Made by a program: the position numbers and the translations under genes. A DNA stretch of 64,000 bases, from the NCBI RefSeq assembly GCF_001905385.1, contig NZ_LIPF01000004.1, positions 62,001 through 126,000 of the forward strand, read 5' to 3'. The notes under the pieces are model-generated. The model did no database searches. It saw only the letters and a list, made by a program, of their open reading frames with translations, and was not told where the DNA came from. Positions 15,598 through 24,125 of the stretch are shown in pieces. Origin of the DNA: Streptomyces sp. CB02414 (lineage in GTDB: Bacteria; Actinomycetota; Actinomycetes; Streptomycetales; Streptomycetaceae). Position 1 is the stretch's first letter, and every line of letters begins with the position of its first letter.

Positions 15598-17196
15598 ATG
15601 TTCTCGTATGGGAGTCCGTCGTTGAACCTCGGCATCTACCTGACCCGCAGCGCCCGTCACTGGCCCGGACACCCCGCGCTGGTCTGCGGCGACCGCACCT
15701 GGACCTACGCCCGCCTCGAGGAGCGCGCGAACCGGCTGGCCTCCGCGCTCGTCCGGCGCGGACTCGGCCCCGACGACGCCGTGGCCTCCCTGGCCTGGAA
15801 CCGCGGTGAACTGGTGGAGGTCGAGTTCGCGCTGTACAAGGCCGGGCTGATCCGGGTGCCGGTCAACGCCCGGCTCGGCCGCGCGGAGATCGAGCACATC
15901 CTGCGCGACGCCCCCGTACGCGTCCTCGTCTTCGACGAGGCCCACCGCGAGGACGCCCTGGCGGCCGTGGCGGCGGCGGGCACCGACTGCCTCCCCGTGG
16001 CGCTCGACGCCTCCGCGTCCGACAACGGGGCGCGCGGCGCCTCCCTGTCGTACGACGACCTGATCGCCGAGGGCGGCACCGAGACCGTGGCCGTGGAGAC
16101 CGCCGAGGACGCCCCCGCCGTCCTCAACTTCACCTCGGGCTCCACCGGTTCGCTCAAGGCGGCGGTGCAGACCTTCGGCAACCGGCTCGCCAACATGCGC
16201 AAGACCCTCATGAACGACGAGTCGCGCCCCCGTCCCGACACCCGCTACCTCGCCTGCGGTCCCATCACCCACGCCACCGGCATGGTGCTGCTCGCCGGCG
16301 TCTTCGGCGGCTCAACCACCCACGTGCTGCCCAGCTGGAGCCCCGAGGCGTTCCTGGACACCGTCGAGCGCGAGCGCATCACCGCCACGTTCCTGGTGCC
16401 CGCGATGCTCAACGCCGTACTGGCCCACCCCGGCGCCGCCGACCGCGACCTGTCCGGTCTCACCAGCGTCCGGGTCGGCGGGGCGCCCGTCTCGCCGCAA
16501 CGACTGCGCGACGCCGTCGCCCTGTTCGGCCCCGTGGTCGCCCAGGGGTACGGCCTGGCCGAGACCACCAGCGTGGTGGCCGGCATGTCCGGCGCCGACA
16601 TCGCCCGCGCCGTCACCGACGACCCCGAACTCCTCCAGTCCTGCGGACGGGCCGCCTACGACACCGAGGTCCGGGTGGTCGACGAGCACGGCAGCACGCT
16701 CCCGCCCCGCGAGGTCGGCGAGATCATCGTGCGCGGACCCGACTGCGTACGCCGCTACTGGCAGGCCCCCGAACTCTCCGCCCAGACCTTCCGCGACGGC
16801 TGGGTGCACACCGGCGACCTCGCGTGGATGCGCGAGGACGGCTACCTGTTCCTCGTGGACCGCAAGAAGGACATGATCATCTCCGGCGGCTTCAACATCT
16901 ACAGCACCGAGGTCGAGACCGTGCTGTACGAACACCCGGCCGTGCAGGAGGCCTGCGTGATCGGCGTCCCGGACGAGAAGTGGGGCGAGGCGGTCAAGGC
17001 CGTCGTCGTCACCCGCCCCGGCACCCCGGTCACGGCCGACGAACTGGCCGACTTCTGCGCCGAGCGCCTGGACCGCTTCAAGAAGCCGCGCTCCGTCGAC
17101 TTCGTCGGCGAACTCCCGCACAACCGCAACGGCAAGCTCGACCGCAAGGCCGTCCGCGAACCCTACTGGGCGCACGCCACCCGCCGCGTGCACTGA
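15598..17196 (+). CDS. AMP-binding acyl-CoA synthetase
   Basis: A roughly 530-residue member of the ANL superfamily that activates a carboxylic acid with ATP and forms its CoA thioester. Core motifs are present in order: LNFTSGSTGS (P-loop-like A3), QGYGLAETTS (A5), DGWVHTGDLAW (A7), DRKKDMIISGGFNIY (A8) and the catalytic-lysine segment HNRNGKLDRK near the C-terminus. Length fits medium/long-chain FadD13-like ligases. The ATG at 15598 lacks a good RBS; a TTG at 15622, preceded by GGGAG, is an attractive alternative giving MNLGIYL. It starts an operon with acyl-CoA dehydrogenase (60 bases on) and alkylsulfatase, so it likely feeds an alkyl-chain acid into beta-oxidation. Confidence 0.91.
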   Translation: MFSYGSPSLNLGIYLTRSARHWPGHPALVCGDRTWTYARLEERANRLASALVRRGLGPDDAVASLAWNRGELVEVEFALYKAGLIRVPVNARLGRAEIEHILRDAPVRVLVFDEAHREDALAAVAAAGTDCLPVALDASASDNGARGASLSYDDLIAEGGTETVAVETAEDAPAVLNFTSGSTGSLKAAVQTFGNRLANMRKTLMNDESRPRPDTRYLACGPITHATGMVLLAGVFGGSTTHVLPSWSPEAFLDTVERERITATFLVPAMLNAVLAHPGAADRDLSGLTSVRVGGAPVSPQRLRDAVALFGPVVAQGYGLAETTSVVAGMSGADIARAVTDDPELLQSCGRAAYDTEVRVVDEHGSTLPPREVGEIIVRGPDCVRRYWQAPELSAQTFRDGWVHTGDLAWMREDGYLFLVDRKKDMIISGGFNIYSTEVETVLYEHPAVQEACVIGVPDEKWGEAVKAVVVTRPGTPVTADELADFCAERLDRFKKPRSVDFVGELPHNRNGKLDRKAVREPYWAHATRRVH

Positions 17197-17255
17197 GCCG
17201 GGCCGAGACCCGGCACTCGCCACCCCGCACCGAGACCTCCCCGGAGATCCGCACC

Positions 17256-18434
17256 ATGACCTTCTCCTTCCGCCCCGTCCCCGACGACCCGCGCCTGGCC
17301 GAGCTGGTCGAGCGACTGCGCGGATACCTGGACGGCGAACTCGCCCAGTACGAACACGACAACGGCATCACCCACACCTCCCGCCTCACCCGCGCCGACC
17401 TCGAACCGGTCTGGAAACGCTGCCGCGAACTCGGCTTCTACGGCATCCACCTCCCCGAGGAGTACGGCGGCCAGGGCCTGACCTACACCGAACTCGCCGT
17501 GCTCAAGGAGGAGATCGCGGCCTCCGGACGGGTCCTCGGACACAGCGTCCTCGGCGACATGGGCGGCCCGCTGCGCGCCGGCGACATCCTCCGCCACGCC
17601 ACCCCGCACCAGCTCGACACCTACCTGCTCCCGCTGGTCCGCGGCGAACGCGCCTGCTGCTTCTCCCTCACCGAGGCGGACGCCGGCTCCGACGTGCGGG
17701 CCATGCGCACCACCGCCGTGAGGGACGGCGACGGCTACCGGCTCACCGGCCACAAGGTGTTCAGCTCCGCCGGCCCCTTCGCCGACTTCGCCATCGTCGT
17801 GGCGCGCATGGCCGGCACGGAGGAGGAGTCCTACTCCGCCTTCCTCGTCGACCTGGACAGCCCCGGCTGCCGGGTCACCGACGGCGCCACCCCCATGTCC
17901 GGGGAACACATCGAGAGCGACATCGTCCTCGACGACTGCCGCGTCCCCGCCGCCAACCTCCTCGGCGAGGAGGGCAAGGGGCTGCGCATCGCGCTGGGCC
18001 GCGTCACCGTCAACCGCCTCCTGCACTGCCCCTCGGCCATCGGCGCCGCCCGCCGCGCGCTCCACCTCACCCGCGACCGTGCCCTCACCCGCACGGTGAA
18101 CGGCAAGCCCCTGCTCGCCCTCCAGGCCATCCAGCACAAGCTCGCCGACATGGCCGCCGGCCTGTACGCGGCCCGCTCCATGACCTACGCCGCGCTGGCC
18201 GCCCTCGACCGGGGCGAGGACGTGCGCACCGAGGCGTTCATGTGCAAGCTCTTCGTCGCCGAGTCGGCCTTCCGGCTGCTCGACGAGGCGGTGCAGATCC
18301 ACGGCAAGGACGGACTGACCCAGGGCCACGAGATCGAGTACCTGTTCCGCAGGATGCGCATGTTCCGGGTCCTGACCGGCACGTCGGAGATCCAGCGCAA
18401 CGGCATCGCCAAGGGCCTCGCCACCCTCACCTGA
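17256..18434 (+). CDS. Acyl-CoA dehydrogenase family protein
   Basis: A 392-residue FAD enzyme expected to dehydrogenate acyl-CoA at C2-C3. It shows the three-domain ACAD layout: helical N-terminus with FYGIHLPEEYGGQGLTY, middle beta domain with FSLTEADAGSDVRAM and KVFSSAGPFADFAIV, and C-terminal helices ending GTSEIQRNGIAKGL. Unusually, the site of the catalytic Glu found in medium- and short-chain enzymes (YEGTS) is Thr374 (LTGTS), and the alternative base position of isovaleryl-type enzymes (LERLVL) appears as VNRLLH. So the base is elsewhere, or the enzyme does different chemistry. It lies between the ligase and alkylsulfatase genes in one operon. ATG 17256, chosen because the domain starts there. 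Confidence 0.9.
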   Translation: MTFSFRPVPDDPRLAELVERLRGYLDGELAQYEHDNGITHTSRLTRADLEPVWKRCRELGFYGIHLPEEYGGQGLTYTELAVLKEEIAASGRVLGHSVLGDMGGPLRAGDILRHATPHQLDTYLLPLVRGERACCFSLTEADAGSDVRAMRTTAVRDGDGYRLTGHKVFSSAGPFADFAIVVARMAGTEEESYSAFLVDLDSPGCRVTDGATPMSGEHIESDIVLDDCRVPAANLLGEEGKGLRIALGRVTVNRLLHCPSAIGAARRALHLTRDRALTRTVNGKPLLALQAIQHKLADMAAGLYAARSMTYAALAALDRGEDVRTEAFMCKLFVAESAFRLLDEAVQIHGKDGLTQGHEIEYLFRRMRMFRVLTGTSEIQRNGIAKGLATLT

Positions 18435-18457
18435 CCGCCCCCACCCGAGGAATCACC

Positions 18458-20329
18458 ATGCCCGCCACCACCTCCACCCACCTCCCCGACGACGACCAGG
18501 ACATCGCCGACGCCGACCGGGGCCTCATCGCCCGGCTCCGGCCCGGCGTGGTGCGCGACGCCGAGGGCCGCACCGTCTGGGACGCGGACGCCTACGCGTT
18601 CCTCGACGAGGACTGCCCGCCCACCGCGCACCCCTCCCTGTGGCGGCAGAGCCGTCTGACCGCCAAGCAGGGCCTGTACGAGGTGGTGCCGGGCGTCTAC
18701 CAGGTCCGCGGCCTGGACCTGTCCAACGTCACCTTCGTCGAGGGCGACCGCGGCGTCCTCGTCATCGACCCGCTGATCAGCGCCGAGGTGGCCGCCGCCG
18801 CACTCGCCCTCTACCGGGAGCACCGCGGCGACCGCCCCGTCACCGGCGTCCTCTACACCCACTCGCACGTCGACCACTTCGGCGGTGTCCACGGCGTCGC
18901 CGACCCCGAGGACGCCGCCGCCGGACGGCTCCCGGTCATCGCACCCGCCGGCTTCCTCGAACACGCCGCCGGCGAGAACGTCATCACCGGCCCCGCCATG
19001 GCACGCCGCTCCGTCTACATGTACGGCGCCGCCCTGCCCAAGGGGCCCGCGGGGCAGATCGGCTGCGGCCTCGGCCAGACCACGTCCCTGGGCAGCGTCG
19101 GCCTCATCGCACCCAACCTCGACGTCCGCGCCACCGGCCAGACCGAGACCGTCGACGGCGTCCGCATGGTCTTCCAGCTCACCCCGGGCACCGAGGCCCC
19201 GGCGGAGATGAACGTCCACTTCCCCGGCCTGCGGCTGCTGTGCGTGGCGGAGAACGCCTGCCACACCCTGCACAACGTCCTGACCCTGCGCGGCGCCCTG
19301 GTCCGCGACCCCAGCGCCTGGGCCCGCTACCTCACCGAGACCCTGCGCCTGTTCGCCGACACCACCGACGTGGTCTTCGCCTCCCACCACTGGCCCACCT
19401 GGGGCCAGGACCGCGCCCTGCGCTTCCTGGAGGAACAGCGCGACGCCTACGCCTACCTGCACGACCAGTGCGTACGCCTCATCAACGCCGGACACACCGG
19501 CGCCGAGATCGCCGAGGAACTGCGCTTCCCGCCCGCGCTGGAGAAGCGCACCCACATCGGCGGCCACTACGGCTCCCTCAGCCACAACGCCAAGGCCGTC
19601 TACCAGCGCTACATGGGCTGGTTCGACGGCAACCCGGCACACCTGTGGCAGCACCCGCCCCGCGAAGCCGCCGTCCGCTACACCGAGTTCATGGGCGGCG
19701 CCGACGCCGTGGTCGCCAAGGCACGGGTCTCCTACGACCGCGGGGACCTGCGCTGGGTCGCCGAGGTGCTCAACCACGTCCTGTTCGCCGAACCCGGACA
19801 CGCCGAGGCCCGCGCCCTCCAGGCCGACACCCTCGAACGCCTCGGCCACGGCTCCGAGTGCGGCCCCTGGCGCAACTTCTACCTCACCGGCGCCGCCGAA
19901 CTGCGCGGCGGAGTCCTCGGCGCCCCGGGCCGCGGCGGGTCCGGCATGGTCGCCGCGCTGACCGTGGAGCAGATCTTCCAGTCCATGGCCGTACGGATCG
20001 ACGGCCCGCGCGCCGCCGAGGCCGGACGCCTCCTCCTGCGCTGGGAGATCACCGACGGCACCCCGGACGCCCCCGCCGACGTCTGGACGCTGCTGCTGTC
20101 CAACGGCGCGCTCACCCCGATGCCCGGCGACGCCCCGCGCGGCGAGAAGCCGCACCTGACCCTGCGTCTGGCCCGCGCCACGCTCGACGCCGTCGTCGGC
20201 CGCGCGACCACGTTCGCCGATGCCGTCGCGGCCGGTGAGATCGCCCCGGACGGCGACCTCACGGCGCTCACCACCCTGGGCGGTCTCCTGCGACGCCCCG
20301 ATCACCGGTTCCCGATCGTCACCCCGTGA
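18458..20329 (+). CDS. Alkyl sulfatase, SdsA1-like metallo-beta-lactamase fold
   Basis: A 623-residue class III alkylsulfatase that hydrolyses primary alkyl sulfates such as dodecyl sulfate to alcohol and sulfate. The metallo-beta-lactamase domain carries THSHVDHFGG with His135, His137, Asp139 and His140; downstream zinc-site segments are ENACHTLHNVLTLRGA and ASHHWPTWG. The alkyl-sulfatase dimerisation domain follows (KARVSYDRGDLRWVAEVLNH), and the C-terminus is an SCP2-like lipid-binding domain. Length matches the SdsA1 family. No signal peptide is visible, so it seems cytoplasmic, unlike secreted SdsA1. It starts 23 bases after the dehydrogenase stop. With ligase, dehydrogenase and MFS it forms a plausible alkyl-sulfate utilisation set; no fatty-alcohol dehydrogenase is present here. 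Confidence 0.93.
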   Translation: MPATTSTHLPDDDQDIADADRGLIARLRPGVVRDAEGRTVWDADAYAFLDEDCPPTAHPSLWRQSRLTAKQGLYEVVPGVYQVRGLDLSNVTFVEGDRGVLVIDPLISAEVAAAALALYREHRGDRPVTGVLYTHSHVDHFGGVHGVADPEDAAAGRLPVIAPAGFLEHAAGENVITGPAMARRSVYMYGAALPKGPAGQIGCGLGQTTSLGSVGLIAPNLDVRATGQTETVDGVRMVFQLTPGTEAPAEMNVHFPGLRLLCVAENACHTLHNVLTLRGALVRDPSAWARYLTETLRLFADTTDVVFASHHWPTWGQDRALRFLEEQRDAYAYLHDQCVRLINAGHTGAEIAEELRFPPALEKRTHIGGHYGSLSHNAKAVYQRYMGWFDGNPAHLWQHPPREAAVRYTEFMGGADAVVAKARVSYDRGDLRWVAEVLNHVLFAEPGHAEARALQADTLERLGHGSECGPWRNFYLTGAAELRGGVLGAPGRGGSGMVAALTVEQIFQSMAVRIDGPRAAEAGRLLLRWEITDGTPDAPADVWTLLLSNGALTPMPGDAPRGEKPHLTLRLARATLDAVVGRATTFADAVAAGEIAPDGDLTALTTLGGLLRRPDHRFPIVTP

Positions 20330-20344
20330 TCCACGGGCATCGCG

Positions 20345-20350
20345 TAGACT
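20345..20350 (+). promoter_or_regulatory. Candidate -10 hexamer for leaderless transcript
   Basis: TAGACT, followed by a 7-base gap to the ATG at 20358. The same geometry (TAGAGT, 7 bases, ATG) occurs at the glyoxalase-fold gene (41992-42005). It suggests transcription starting at or next to the leader ATG. No good -35 is seen. Confidence 0.5.
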
Positions 20351-20357
20351 CCCCGCC

Positions 20358-20372
20358 ATGGGCGTCTCCTGA
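20358..20372 (+). CDS. Four-codon leader peptide MGVS upstream of lincosamide nucleotidyltransferase gene
   Basis: ATG GGC GTC TCC TGA encodes Met-Gly-Val-Ser. It begins 7 bases after a TAGACT hexamer, so it may be translated from a leaderless mRNA. Its last nine bases, GTCTCCTGA, are exactly complementary to TCAGGAGAC at 20444-20452, which contains the ribosome binding site of the downstream resistance-type gene. Role inferred: a ribosome held on this mini-ORF would free that site. Translation is unproven. Confidence 0.5.
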   Translation: MGVS

Positions 20373-20452
20373 ACCGACCGCACGGTCCGCAGCCATCCGC
20401 CCCGCACACGCCGGGCGTCGATCCCACGTGCCCGCGCGCTCACTCAGGAGAC
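20364..20452 (+). promoter_or_regulatory. Candidate translational attenuator of the Lnu(B)-like gene
   Basis: GTCTCCTGA (20364-20372) and TCAGGAGAC (20444-20452) are exact reverse complements; the second arm contains AGGAG at 20446-20450, the RBS for the ATG at 20461. The 71-base interval can form inner hairpins GACC/GGTC (20376-20387) and CGGGC/GCCCG (20412-20434). This gives a multibranch leader in which the RBS is closed unless the first arm is covered by a ribosome. The layout parallels translational attenuators of erm-type genes. Confidence 0.6.
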
Positions 20453-20460
20453 AGTCACCC

Positions 20461-21297
20461 ATGTCCGTTCGCTCCGCCTCCCCCGCCCTGGACGACCGCA
20501 TCGCCCGCCTGCGCCGGCTCGCCGAGTCGGAACCCCGGCTCGAAGGCGTCCTCCTCTACGGCTCCTGGACGGTCGGCGAGGCCGACGCCCACTCCGACAT
20601 CGAGGCGTACCTGTACGTCGAGGACGAGCACCTCGACGACTTCGACGCCCGGGCGTTCCTCGAGAAGCTCGCCCCGCTCGAGCTGGCGTACACCAACATG
20701 TACGGCATCCTCGCCGTCGTCTTCGACGACCTGATGCGCGGCGAGTTCCACATCACGCCCGCCGGCGAGGGCATCGAGGAGGTCCCGGCCTGGGAGGGCA
20801 TGGTCCACCTGCCCCGTCCCGAGGCAGCCGTCCTCCTGGACCGCACCGGCCGCCTCACCCGGGCCGCCCGCCGCCTGGCCGAGTTCCGCCCGCCGGAGCC
20901 GGCCGGCACCGCCCAGCAGCTCTGCGACGAACTGGCCAACTGGACGCTGATGCTGGCCCACGTCCTGGCCCGGGGTGAAGTCGCCCGCGCCCACAGCCTG
21001 TTGCACTCGGTCGTCGCGCCGTTGCAGCTCAAGCTGTGCCGGCTCCTGCGTGGCTCCACCGCCCACTGGCTGACCCCCAGCCGGGCCCTGGAGCAGGACC
21101 TGCCCGCCGCCGACGCCGACCGCTACACCGCCACCACCGCAGCCGCCCGGGAGGGCGAGGTGCGCGCGGCGGCCCGCAGCAGCTGGCAGTGGAGCCGGGA
21201 GCTGAGTGCCGAGGCCGCCGGCCGCTGGACCGTCCGGGTGCCCGAGGTGCTGCACGAGCGGATCGCCGGCCTGCTGGCAGGACACCGTACGGGCTGA
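20461..21297 (+). CDS. Lincosamide nucleotidyltransferase-like protein, Lnu(B)/Lin(B) family
   Basis: A 278-residue nucleotidyltransferase. The catalytic motif is GSWTVGEADAHSDIE, with Gly34-Ser35 and the metal ligands Asp46 and Glu48. Downstream, YTNMYGILAVVFDDLMRGEFH closely follows the Lnu(B) pattern (tyrosine, asparagine, EYG-VVIFDNLIRGEFHF as I remember it), and the helical C-terminal domain also matches Lnu(B) in length. Lnu(B) adenylylates lincomycin and clindamycin and so inactivates them. The RBS AGGAG is 10 bases before the ATG and is complementary to an upstream leader ORF, suggesting drug-inducible translation. It could modify another hydroxylated compound; resistance is inferred, not shown. 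Confidence 0.86.
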   Translation: MSVRSASPALDDRIARLRRLAESEPRLEGVLLYGSWTVGEADAHSDIEAYLYVEDEHLDDFDARAFLEKLAPLELAYTNMYGILAVVFDDLMRGEFHITPAGEGIEEVPAWEGMVHLPRPEAAVLLDRTGRLTRAARRLAEFRPPEPAGTAQQLCDELANWTLMLAHVLARGEVARAHSLLHSVVAPLQLKLCRLLRGSTAHWLTPSRALEQDLPAADADRYTATTAAAREGEVRAAARSSWQWSRELSAEAAGRWTVRVPEVLHERIAGLLAGHRTG

Positions 21298-21313
21298 CGC
21301 CCGGCAGGCGCGG

Positions 21314-23941
21314 TCACGAGGGGCGGACGGCGAGGAGGGCGATGTCGTCGGTGTTGTCGGCCCCCAGGCCGATCAACAGCTCGTCGCAGAACGTGTCGAG
21401 CGGCTCGCGCGCCAGGTCGGCGGTGTGCCGTCGCAGCCGGCTCAGGGCCTCGTCGAGAGGTTCGTTCCGGCGCTCGACCAGACCGTCGGTGTAGAGCAGC
21501 AGAGTCGAGCGGGCCGGCAACGGGAGACCGGCCGTGCCGCGCGGCATCTCGGGGTCCATGCCGAGGAGCAGGCCCGTTCCCCCGTCCAGGTAACGGGTCT
21601 CGCCCTCGGCCGTGGTCAGCAGCGGCGGCAGGTGACCGGCGGAGGAGTAGCGGAACTCCCAGTGAGTACCCGGCGCGCGGTCCTTCAGCAGGCCGTAGAC
21701 GCACGTGGCGGTGGCCTCCTGGTGGAGAGTGTGGTTCGCCAGGTCCAGGCGGCGCAGCACCTCCGCGGGTGGCTCCTCGCGGTCCACCGCGATGCCTCGG
21801 AGCATGCTGCGCAACTGGCTCATGGTGATGGCCGCATCCAGGTCATGGCCCGAGACGTCGCCGATGACCAGGGCAGTGTCCCCGCCGGGCAGGACGAAAC
21901 TGTCGTACCAGTCACCGCCGACCTGTGCGGTGGTCGACGAGGCGGCGTAACGGGCCGCCAGCTCCAGCCCCCTCACCGACGGCAGCACCGGCAGCAGCGA
22001 GCGTTGCAGCCGCTCCGCGATGGAGCGGGTGTCCTGGTACAGACGGGCGTTGTCGATCCCCAGCGCGAGACTGTGCACCAGGTCGTCGACGAGGGCCAGG
22101 TCCTCGTCGGTGAACGGCCGCCCGCCGGGCGCACGGGCGAGGGTCAGCGCACCCAGGATCTTCCGCCGGGCTCGCAGCGGGGCGACGACGGCGCTGCCGG
22201 CCCCCAGCCCGCGGAACAGCTCACGGTAGTTCTCGTCCAGTCCGCTGTCGGACTGCCCCGGCGGCGGTGCCTCGGTGAGCAGCAGCGGCCCCGCGCCGCG
22301 CAGCACTCGGGCGAGCGGACCGCGCGACTGTTCGGAGACGGCCGGAAGCCGGCCCTCGTAGGCGGCGGGGCGCAGGCCGCCGGGATTCCGGTGGACGACG
22401 CGGACCCGGTCCACCTGGGCGTGTTCGGTGAACAGGTCCAGGATGCACCAGTCCGCCAGCCGCCGCGTGAGCAGCCGACCGGCGCGCAGCAGCCCTTCGT
22501 CCAGGTCCAGGGCGTCATTGAGCTGGGATCCCAGGTCGGCCAGGAGAGAGAGCCGGTCCAGCGCCGACATGATGCCGCCGTCACCATCCGTCCCGGAACG
22601 GCCCGGCGGAGCGGACGCGGCGGAGTCCGCGTCGGACGGTTCCGGGACGGCCTCCCGGTTGAGGTCCGGCGCTCTCGGTCCGTCGAGGGACGTGGTCGCC
22701 CGCGGGGTGAGCTGAGCAACGAAGACGGCACGTCCGTCGGCCGTCTCCTGCGTCTGGATGAACAGCCGCACCGGAACCAGTCCGCCGTCACGGTGCAGCG
22801 CCGGAAGCGGCACGGAGCGGCCCACGATGCGGGTGCGGCCGGTCAGCAGCATCGAGCTGAACGCCGTCAGGTGCCGTCGGCGCAGATGCTCGGGGATGAG
22901 CGTGGTGAGCCGGCGCCCCACCAGGTCCTCCGGGACCCAGCCCAGCAGATCGGCCGCGGGCCCGTTCGCCGCGACGATCCGGTTGGCGTCATCGGCCGCG
23001 ATGGTCGGGATCCGGCTGGTACGCAGCTGGTCCGGGTCCCACGGAACCGGTTCGGCGGAGCTGATCTCCGGATCGTGAGGCACCAGGGTCCACGCCGTGG
23101 GCAGGCCACCGTCCAGCTGGTCGATGATCTGGCCGAGGAACCAGTCCTGGAACGCCCGGCAGCGTGGAAGGAAGGGCAGCGCGAGCAGTCCTTCCTCCCG
23201 CGCCGCCTCCTCCGCGAGGTCGAGTGTCCGGCGCAGCGCCCGGACGGCCGGCAAGGCGTCGGCCGGGAGCGGCAGGAGCAGGGAGCGCAGGCCGGAATCG
23301 GAGAGCGGCTCCTCCGGCGCGGCCGCCACACACGCACTGATCACGTTGTTCGCATCGTTGGCGGTGGCGAGCTGCCCGGCCGCCACGGGCATGGGACCGC
23401 CGGCGGACGCCGCCAGGGTCAGCTCCCGCAGGACCGCGTGCCGGTGCAGCCGGCACGCGGACTCCAGCGCGCCGGGTACGTCGACGAGCATCACCGTCCG
23501 TTCGGCGGCACACGGCGCCACCTCGGCCGCCCACCCGGACGGGGGCGGCGGCGGACCGTCGGACCACAACTCGAACCAGACAGTCTTGCCCCCGTCGTCG
23601 ACGTCGACCCCGTACCGGGACGCCAAGTGCTCCACCAGAGTCAGCCCCTGCCCCGTGCCCGCGTGAGGCGGCCAGTGCTGCGGCACGAGTCCGCGGTCCG
23701 GGCGCCGGTCGCGGACGCGAACCGCCACCAGGCCCTCTCGTCGGGACAGCGTCACCTCGGCCTCGGTACGCGCGTGCAGCACCGCGTTGGTGACCAGTTC
23801 GCTGACCAGGAGCTGCGCCGTGTCCACCAGGTCCGAGGCGGTGCCCTCCAGCGCGACCCGCACGAACCGGCGAGCGGCCGCCACGCTCACCGGCCCGCCC
23901 GGGAATCGTCGTGACACAGTCGCCGGATCGAGGGAACCCAT
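21314..23941 (-). CDS. SpoIIE-family PP2C phosphatase with N-terminal HATPase, PAS and GAF domains
   Basis: An 875-residue signalling protein. Order: RsbW/SpoIIAB-like HATPase domain at about 15-130 (LLVSELVTNAVLHA, GQGLTLVEHLASRYGV), a helical region of unclear type (about 160-290), PAS (about 300-420, IVAANGPAADLLGWVPEDLVG), GAF (about 450-610) and PPM/SpoIIE phosphatase (about 640-875) with metal Asp residues in GGDWYD, IGDVSGHD and NTDDIALL. Such proteins control anti-anti-sigma factors by dephosphorylation and sometimes by kinase activity. Streptomyces versions usually have the HATPase at the C-terminus; here it is first. ATG 23941 starts the first domain. It converges on the nucleotidyltransferase gene with a 16-base gap. 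No anti-sigma partner gene is adjacent. Confidence 0.92.
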   Translation of the reverse strand: MGSLDPATVSRRFPGGPVSVAAARRFVRVALEGTASDLVDTAQLLVSELVTNAVLHARTEAEVTLSRREGLVAVRVRDRRPDRGLVPQHWPPHAGTGQGLTLVEHLASRYGVDVDDGGKTVWFELWSDGPPPPPSGWAAEVAPCAAERTVMLVDVPGALESACRLHRHAVLRELTLAASAGGPMPVAAGQLATANDANNVISACVAAAPEEPLSDSGLRSLLLPLPADALPAVRALRRTLDLAEEAAREEGLLALPFLPRCRAFQDWFLGQIIDQLDGGLPTAWTLVPHDPEISSAEPVPWDPDQLRTSRIPTIAADDANRIVAANGPAADLLGWVPEDLVGRRLTTLIPEHLRRRHLTAFSSMLLTGRTRIVGRSVPLPALHRDGGLVPVRLFIQTQETADGRAVFVAQLTPRATTSLDGPRAPDLNREAVPEPSDADSAASAPPGRSGTDGDGGIMSALDRLSLLADLGSQLNDALDLDEGLLRAGRLLTRRLADWCILDLFTEHAQVDRVRVVHRNPGGLRPAAYEGRLPAVSEQSRGPLARVLRGAGPLLLTEAPPPGQSDSGLDENYRELFRGLGAGSAVVAPLRARRKILGALTLARAPGGRPFTDEDLALVDDLVHSLALGIDNARLYQDTRSIAERLQRSLLPVLPSVRGLELAARYAASSTTAQVGGDWYDSFVLPGGDTALVIGDVSGHDLDAAITMSQLRSMLRGIAVDREEPPAEVLRRLDLANHTLHQEATATCVYGLLKDRAPGTHWEFRYSSAGHLPPLLTTAEGETRYLDGGTGLLLGMDPEMPRGTAGLPLPARSTLLLYTDGLVERRNEPLDEALSRLRRHTADLAREPLDTFCDELLIGLGADNTDDIALLAVRPS

Positions 23942-24125
23942 GTCCTCAGTGTGTGCCCGGCACGGCCCGCCGCGCAGCGCGCCGTACCGGCGGGCCGCGA
24001 CCTCGTGCCGCCGCCGTCCGCCGGTCGGGTGGCCGGCCGGGGCGGGAGCCGTGATCACGGTGCCGGCGCGGTGCTGGTAGCGTCGCGTGGTCGCGGCGGG
24101 CGGAGCGAGGGAGGTGTGGCGGCGC

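Noticed and set aside
18185..20443. 752-codon minus-strand frame opposite the dehydrogenase and alkylsulfatase genes
   Set aside because: Same shadow effect; the plus-strand proteins have intact active-site motifs and this frame has none.
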